Source: Thermosyntropha lipolytica DSM 11003
Lineage (GTDB): Bacteria; Bacillota; Syntrophomonadia; Syntrophomonadales; Syntrophomonadaceae
Length of the DNA stretch: 64,000 bases
Direction of reading: 5' to 3'
Assembly (NCBI RefSeq): GCF_900129805.1
Contig: NZ_FQWY01000008.1
Coordinates: 17,263-81,262 of the forward strand
Shown in pieces: positions 60,125 to 64,000 of this stretch. Below the pieces are notes generated by a model, which saw only the letters and a program-made list of their open reading frames with translations, was not told the DNA's origin and did not search any database. Positions within the stretch are counted from its first letter, which is position 1. The number at the start of each line of letters is the position of its first letter. The position numbers and the translations under genes are program-made.

Positions 60125-61552
60125 TTAAAATGTTATTTTTCTATCTAATTTGCTTATGGTCTGGCGTTTTACAAATTCGCCATAACCAGGTTCGCCTATA
60201 ACACCTTTAGCTTCATCATAAACAACCTTACCGCGTACGACGGTTTTTACAACCTTACCTTTCAGTTTCATACCATGCAGCGGAGTATATTTAGCTTTGC
60301 TGTACTGTTTTTCCTGATCAATTACCCATTCTTTGTTAAGGTCAATAATAGTAAAGTCGGCATCAGAACCGATTTCCATGGCACCCTTCTTGGGATACAA
60401 ACCATAATGGATAGCAGCATTACGGCTTAAAATTTCCACTAACCGGGAAAGCTTAATACGGCCTTTATTATAGCCTTCACTGATGATTATAGGCACCATG
60501 GTTTCAACTCCAGGTATCCCCGGGAAAGCAGTCCAGATAGTCATGTCTTCTGCCGCTTTCTCAGTTGGAATTTCATACGGGGCATGGTCAGTAGCTATAA
60601 AGTCTACACTACCATTTTGCAGGCCTTGCCAGAGCAGTTCATTATCTTCTCTGCTTCTCAAAGGCGGTGCAATCTTGGCAAAAGCTCCATACTTGCTCAT
60701 AGCTTCTTTATAATCTAATACCAGGTAGTGAGGACAAGTTTCCGAAGTTACATCCAAACCTCTCTTTTTAGCTTCACCAACCAGTATAGCTCCTTCACCT
60801 AAAGCCATATGCACAATATGCAAACGGGCTCCCGTTGCTTCAGCAAAGCTTATACCAAGCTGAATAGCAACTTTTTCTGCCAAAGGCATACGGGCTTCTG
60901 ACCAGGCAGGTCCATCCATGCGTCCTTCTTTCTGGAATTTTTGCACATAAAAATCACACATTGCATAGTTTTCGGCATGAATTCCTATCGGAAGCCCAGT
61001 CTCAGCTACGGCCTTAAAGCATTCCAGCATTTCCGGGTCAGTTACCCGAGGATAGGAAGGAACGGAAGGAGTCATATAAACTTTAAATGCTACTACACCA
61101 GCATCTGCCTGTTCCCTTACGATTTTGTAATGTACTTCATTACGTACATCTTCGCCGGTAACTCCGCCCCAGAGACCAAAGTCGATTATAGCTTGCGGTT
61201 TGATAGCATTAAGCTTGTTTTCCATCTCAGCTACACCGCGTACGGAAGGAACACTGCAACAGGGCATGTCAATTATAGTAGTCAGTCCACCAGCTGCAGC
61301 CGCCTTACAACCATCCAGGAAAGTCTCCCGATGGGTAAAGCCAGGATCCATAAAGTGGGTGTGTGAATCGATACATCCTGGTAATACCATGTTACCTTCC
61401 GCATCAATTACATTTACCCCTTCCAAAAGATGAGGTTCCATTTCGCCGTTTACTATACCTGCAATAACCCCATCTTTAACCAGAATAGTAGCAGGTACCA
61501 AACGGTCTCCCTGAGGTATCATGGCATTTTTTACCACGGTGTCAAACTTCAT
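60125..61552 (-). CDS. Cyclic amidohydrolase (allantoinase/dihydroorotase/hydantoinase type)
   Basis: A 475-residue metal-dependent TIM-barrel amidohydrolase that opens cyclic amides or ureides. Metal ligands are His-x-His in DSHTHFMDPG (about 59-62), the carbamylated Lys in AFKVYM (about 155), His in GIHAENYA and HIVHMA, and Asp in ATDHAPYE (about 310-315). The SKAKYTPLHGMKLKGKV C-terminus is typical of allantoinase/dihydroorotase relatives. It is the first gene after the sigma-54 promoter at 61674-61690. Exact substrate unknown: hydantoins, dihydropyrimidines, allantoin and ring-ureides are possible. Confidence 0.86.
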   Translation of the reverse strand: MKFDTVVKNAMIPQGDRLVPATILVKDGVIAGIVNGEMEPHLLEGVNVIDAEGNMVLPGCIDSHTHFMDPGFTHRETFLDGCKAAAAGGLTTIIDMPCCSVPSVRGVAEMENKLNAIKPQAIIDFGLWGGVTGEDVRNEVHYKIVREQADAGVVAFKVYMTPSVPSYPRVTDPEMLECFKAVAETGLPIGIHAENYAMCDFYVQKFQKEGRMDGPAWSEARMPLAEKVAIQLGISFAEATGARLHIVHMALGEGAILVGEAKKRGLDVTSETCPHYLVLDYKEAMSKYGAFAKIAPPLRSREDNELLWQGLQNGSVDFIATDHAPYEIPTEKAAEDMTIWTAFPGIPGVETMVPIIISEGYNKGRIKLSRLVEILSRNAAIHYGLYPKKGAMEIGSDADFTIIDLNKEWVIDQEKQYSKAKYTPLHGMKLKGKVVKTVVRGKVVYDEAKGVIGEPGYGEFVKRQTISKLDRKITF

Positions 61553-61673
61553 TTATTAAGCATCTCCTTCCTTTTATTTTTCCGAAACCAATCTTTATGG
61601 TTTTTAATATGAGCTAATTTAAAAGGGGCAGATTCAGGATAATTAAAGCATATTGTATTCACTATTATCTAAT

Positions 61674-61690
61674 AGCAAAAAGCATGCCAA
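61674..61690 (-). promoter_or_regulatory. Sigma-54 (-24/-12) promoter
   Basis: TTGGCATGCTTTTTGCT on the minus strand matches the sigma-54 consensus with GG and GC separated by exactly ten bases. It is about 120 bases upstream of the amidohydrolase start and directly downstream of the sigma-54 activator gene and its terminator. A TTTGTTTT-AT-AAAAACAAA palindrome (61715-61733) upstream could be an activator-binding site. Confidence 0.8.
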
Positions 61691-61730
61691 CTTTAAAAAT
61701 CCTATCCCGCGCTGTTTGTTTTATAAAAAC

Positions 61731-61780
61731 AAAAAAAGAAACTGAGTAATTTTTTCCGTTCGGGAAACAATTGCTCAGTT
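61731..61780 (-). terminator. Intrinsic terminator after the sigma-54 activator gene
   Basis: On the minus strand AACTGAG...CTCAGTT arms (61740-61746 and 61774-61780), extended by inner AATT and TTTCC/GGAAA pairing, are followed by TCTTTTTTTG. It lies 33 bases after the stop of the activator gene, separating it from the sigma-54 promoter. Confidence 0.8.
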
Positions 61781-61812
61781 CTCTTTATCAATATTTCCCT
61801 CGCTCTCTATTC

Positions 61813-63180
61813 CTATTGTTCAAAATACACCTTTAGTTTATTGCGCAAGGTGCGGTCAGTTATGCCTAAAACTTCTGCTGCTCTTGTCTTATTGTCATTG
61901 TAGTACCTCAAGGTAGACAGTATAATTCTTTTTTCCGCTTCTTCCAAAGTCTCTCCCACATAAACCGGTACCAGCGAAGAGCCGTTACCTCCTTTGATAT
62001 TCTTGCATTTTGCCTTCACCAGATTTTTAGGCAAATCAGTAAGCTTTATCTGTCTGCCTTCACTTAATATAACCAGCCTCTGAATAACATTCTGCAGCTC
62101 TCTTATATTGCCTGGCCAATCGTAGTTTTCAAGCACTTCTAAAGCCTTGCTGTCTATCCCTTCAATGGCTATAGAAAATTTTTCCGCATATCTATTGAGA
62201 AAATATTTCACTAAAAGGGGTATATCTTCTTTTCTCTCCCGCAAAGGTGGCAAGTGGATATTAATTACATTCAGGCGGAAAAGCAGATCTTCTCTAAAAA
62301 GACCTTCCTCCGCCATTTTTTCTAAATCACGGTTGGTAGCTGCTATTATGCGCACATCCACCTTTATCGAAGTACCTGATCCAATCGGCTCTACTTTAAA
62401 ATCTTCCAATACCCTTAAAAGCTTGGCCTGCAGAGATAATTCCAGTTCTCCTATTTCATCCAGGAAAAGGGTTCCGCCATGGGCCAGTTCAAATTTTCCT
62501 TTTCTAGCCTGATAAGCTCCCGTAAAAGCTCCTTTGGCATGTCCAAAAAGTTCCGATTCCATAAGATTAGCCGGTATAGCTCCACAGTTTACCACTTCAA
62601 AAGGCCCATTGCGCCTCTTGCCTCCAAAATGCAGGGCATGAGCAACCAGTTCTTTTCCTGTTCCACTTTCTCCGGTAATTATAACATTGGTATCAGTATC
62701 CTTAACCTTATTGATAAGAGCAAGTACCCTTCTTATCGCCGCTGATTTACCTACAATACCAAAAGGGGCATTTTCTGAAGGTTCCATGCGGAAAGTGTCT
62801 CTTCTTATTTCCATCTTTTCATCTACCAGTTTTAAACCCTGCTCTATATCAGGCGGATCTCCTACCCAGTAATAAAAGGCACCAGTTTGCGCAATGCGTA
62901 CCATGGCCTGTACATCCCTATGGGCTACAGCGAATACTACGGAAATATTTTCATCAGCAGCTAAAATATCCTCCAGCAAATTTATCTGATATTCATAACC
63001 TTGTTTTTCATCATCCAGGTAAAGCAAAACCAGATCAAAATGGGCATGTTTCAATATGCCCACCACATCTTCCGGCTTATCCACCGTAGTTACACTATAT
63101 TTGGCCTGCAGCCCTTCGACAAAATCTTTAGTGCCCTGGGCATTAGGGTTTCCGCAGAACAAGATTTTTTCATCCTTCAT
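61813..63180 (-). CDS. Sigma-54-dependent transcriptional activator with degenerate receiver domain
   Basis: A 455-residue enhancer-binding protein. The N-terminal 125 residues fold like a response-regulator receiver but have Tyr54 where the phosphorylated Asp would be (DLVLLYLDDE), and lack the acidic pair after beta-1 and the conserved Lys of beta-5. The AAA+ domain (about 140-380) has Walker A GESGTGKE, the sigma-54-contact loop GAFTGA, and Walker B. A Fis-type HTH (TRAAEVLGITDRTLRNKL, about 433-450) closes the protein. It should drive the sigma-54 promoter downstream, with ligand or partner control rather than phosphorylation (inference). Confidence 0.92.
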   Translation of the reverse strand: MKDEKILFCGNPNAQGTKDFVEGLQAKYSVTTVDKPEDVVGILKHAHFDLVLLYLDDEKQGYEYQINLLEDILAADENISVVFAVAHRDVQAMVRIAQTGAFYYWVGDPPDIEQGLKLVDEKMEIRRDTFRMEPSENAPFGIVGKSAAIRRVLALINKVKDTDTNVIITGESGTGKELVAHALHFGGKRRNGPFEVVNCGAIPANLMESELFGHAKGAFTGAYQARKGKFELAHGGTLFLDEIGELELSLQAKLLRVLEDFKVEPIGSGTSIKVDVRIIAATNRDLEKMAEEGLFREDLLFRLNVINIHLPPLRERKEDIPLLVKYFLNRYAEKFSIAIEGIDSKALEVLENYDWPGNIRELQNVIQRLVILSEGRQIKLTDLPKNLVKAKCKNIKGGNGSSLVPVYVGETLEEAEKRIILSTLRYYNDNKTRAAEVLGITDRTLRNKLKVYFEQ

Positions 63181-63284
63181 TTTATACTGCCCCCTATTTA
63201 CAATTAGCTCATATTTAATTTACCCCGAAAATATGACTTTTTTTCCTGAATACAATATGTTCCGCTTTAATTAAACCAGCACCG

Positions 63285-63313
63285 ATATTATCCATGTAAA
63301 TTATCTAGATCAA
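63285..63313 (-). promoter_or_regulatory. Sigma-A-type promoter for the sigma-54 activator gene
   Basis: Minus-strand -35 TTGATC (63308-63313), 17-base spacer, -10 TAATAT (63285-63290), about 105 bases upstream of the start. It lies in the 308-base gap 63181-63488, which otherwise holds only the sigK terminator and AT-rich DNA. Confidence 0.6.
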
Positions 63314-63434
63314 AATTTTTTTAACAAAAAATTAACTTGCTAAAACTCTAGGGATTTTACATAATTAATTTTAACTTAAATCAGCATCATATTAGCCCCC
63401 TAGCTGGATAATAATATTTTCTGTGCACCATAAT

Positions 63435-63461
63435 AAAAAATTATAAGAGCCTTAACGGCTC
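63435..63461 (-). terminator. Terminator-like hairpin after sigK
   Basis: GAGCC/GGCTC (63447-63451 and 63457-63461) with a 5-base loop, followed on the minus strand by TTATAATTTTTT. It is 28 bases after the sigK stop. The stem is short, so strength is uncertain. Confidence 0.55.
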
Positions 63462-63488
63462 ATACCTTTTAAGGTTTGGCTTTTTCCA

Positions 63489-64000
63489 TCAGGCTTCAAT
63501 TTCTAATTCCTTCACCAATTTCTTCAAAGCTTTTTTCTCTATGCGGGAAACATAGGAACGTGAAATCCCTAATTTTTTGGCAATTTCCCTCTGAGTTTTC
63601 TTAATTCCACTCAAAAGCCCATAACGCATTTCGATTACCTGTCGCTCTCGGGGCGTGAGCACACTCATTTTTTTTATTATTTTATCTTCCTGCATTCTAG
63701 CATCAACTATGTCTATTATCTCATTATCATTAGTCAAAATATCGATAAAAGATATTTCATTACCTTCTTTATCATATCCTATAGGATCATAAATGTATAC
63801 TTCCTGTTTGTTCTTTTTTATATTGCGCAAATGCATTAAAACTTCATTTTCAATGCACCTAGCAGCATAAGTTGCCAGACGAACCCCTTTATCTTCATCA
63901 AATGTACTTATAGCCTTTATTAGTCCAATAGCTCCAATCGAAATCAAATCCTCCATATCTTCTCCGCTGTTTTCATATTTGCGCACCACATGAGCTACCA
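63489..64000 (-). CDS. sigK: RNA polymerase sigma-K factor (5' part outside window)
   Basis: Late mother-cell sporulation sigma factor; the C-terminal 170 codons are in the window and the frame runs off the right edge. Region 2 has [39 protein letters not shown] (in parts); then [18 protein letters not shown], which separates SigK from SigE; region 4 ends [24 protein letters not shown]. There is no interruption (skin-type element) in this part. Sigma-K directs coat and late spore genes; it is separate from the spoIIIA operon, which is sigma-E dependent in other species. Confidence 0.92.
   Translation of the reverse strand, partial: VAHVVRKYENSGEDMEDLISIGAIGLIKAISTFDEDKGVRLATYAARCIENEVLMHLRNIKKNKQEVYIYDPIGYDKEGNEISFIDILTNDNEIIDIVDARMQEDKIIKKMSVLTPRERQVIEMRYGLLSGIKKTQREIAKKLGISRSYVSRIEKKALKKLVKELEIEA

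Noticed and set aside
63489..64000. Split sigK (skin element)
   Set aside because: The part inside the window is continuous; the upstream half lies outside and cannot be judged.
1..64000. CRISPR arrays, tRNA/rRNA genes, insertion sequences, prophage
   Set aside because: Nothing of the kind was seen: no regularly spaced repeats, no cloverleaf sequences, and no transposase, integrase or phage structural genes.

Overview
The window reads as chromosome of an endospore-forming, low- to mid-G+C member of the Clostridia. The complete eight-gene spoIIIA operon, the sigma-K gene at the right edge, EF-P with its usual neighbours, a CD1247-type zinc-ribbon protein and YqeG all point that way. AT-rich intergenic DNA, long same-strand operons, frequent TTG/GTG starts, a monoderm-type type IV pilus locus (no PilQ or PilP) and a fatty acyl-CoA synthetase under a TetR repressor would fit a Syntrophomonas-like anaerobe. 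That placement is inference; no 16S or ribosomal gene is present. Almost everything is on the minus strand, so operons read from high to low coordinates.

Layout: 71-5229 spoIIIAA-AH (mother-cell to forespore channel). 5377-15134 is a nine-gene operon that makes a TDP-activated 4-amino-4,6-dideoxy sugar (RfbB, RfbA, WecE), loads it on a lipid (ArnC-like GT2) and probably transfers it outside the cell (GT-C membrane protein), with an ATP-grasp ligase and an SsuABC/TauABC-type importer inserted in the middle. 15236-21825 is a sulfur module: a lipoprotein with two rhodanese domains, a LysR regulator, and a molybdopterin polysulfide/thiosulfate reductase (catalytic subunit, TorD-like chaperone, 4x[4Fe-4S] protein, NrfD membrane anchor). 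22010-27420 holds the zinc-ribbon protein, EF-P, an Xaa-Pro peptidase, AroQ and TldD/TldE. 27529-41994 is a type IV pilus locus with pilB-pilT-pilC-pilin-pilD-minor pilins-pilMNO on the minus strand and a second, divergent minor-pilin operon on the plus strand. 42174-44885 is the acyl-CoA synthetase with a palindromic operator over its promoter and a convergent TetR gene. 44960-48624 contains an unrecognised membrane protein preceded by a G10 tract, iron-storage genes, a TM1266-type regulator and a DUF421/DUF4363 pair. 48614-53879 is the shikimate cluster aroE-(orphan pseudopilin)-DUF2179-aroC-aroK-aroB with yqeG. 53910-57841 has a GalT-like protein and a Fur-box-preceded feo operon. 58067-63313 is a catabolic unit (cyclic amidohydrolase, cysteine hydrolase, UbiD decarboxylase) with a sigma-54 promoter and its AAA+ activator. 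63489-64000 is the 3' part of sigK.

The best candidate for an undescribed system is the 5377-15134 operon: a TDP-Fuc4N analogue of the Arn (lipid A aminoarabinose) pathway in a spore former, with an ATP-grasp enzyme where an N-acyltransferase would be expected. Further points of interest are two minor-pilin genes whose starts are non-canonical or pass through a dinucleotide repeat, a ribosome-binding-site hairpin, a sigma-54 activator whose receiver domain has lost its phosphorylation residues, and small unannotated genes around feoB.
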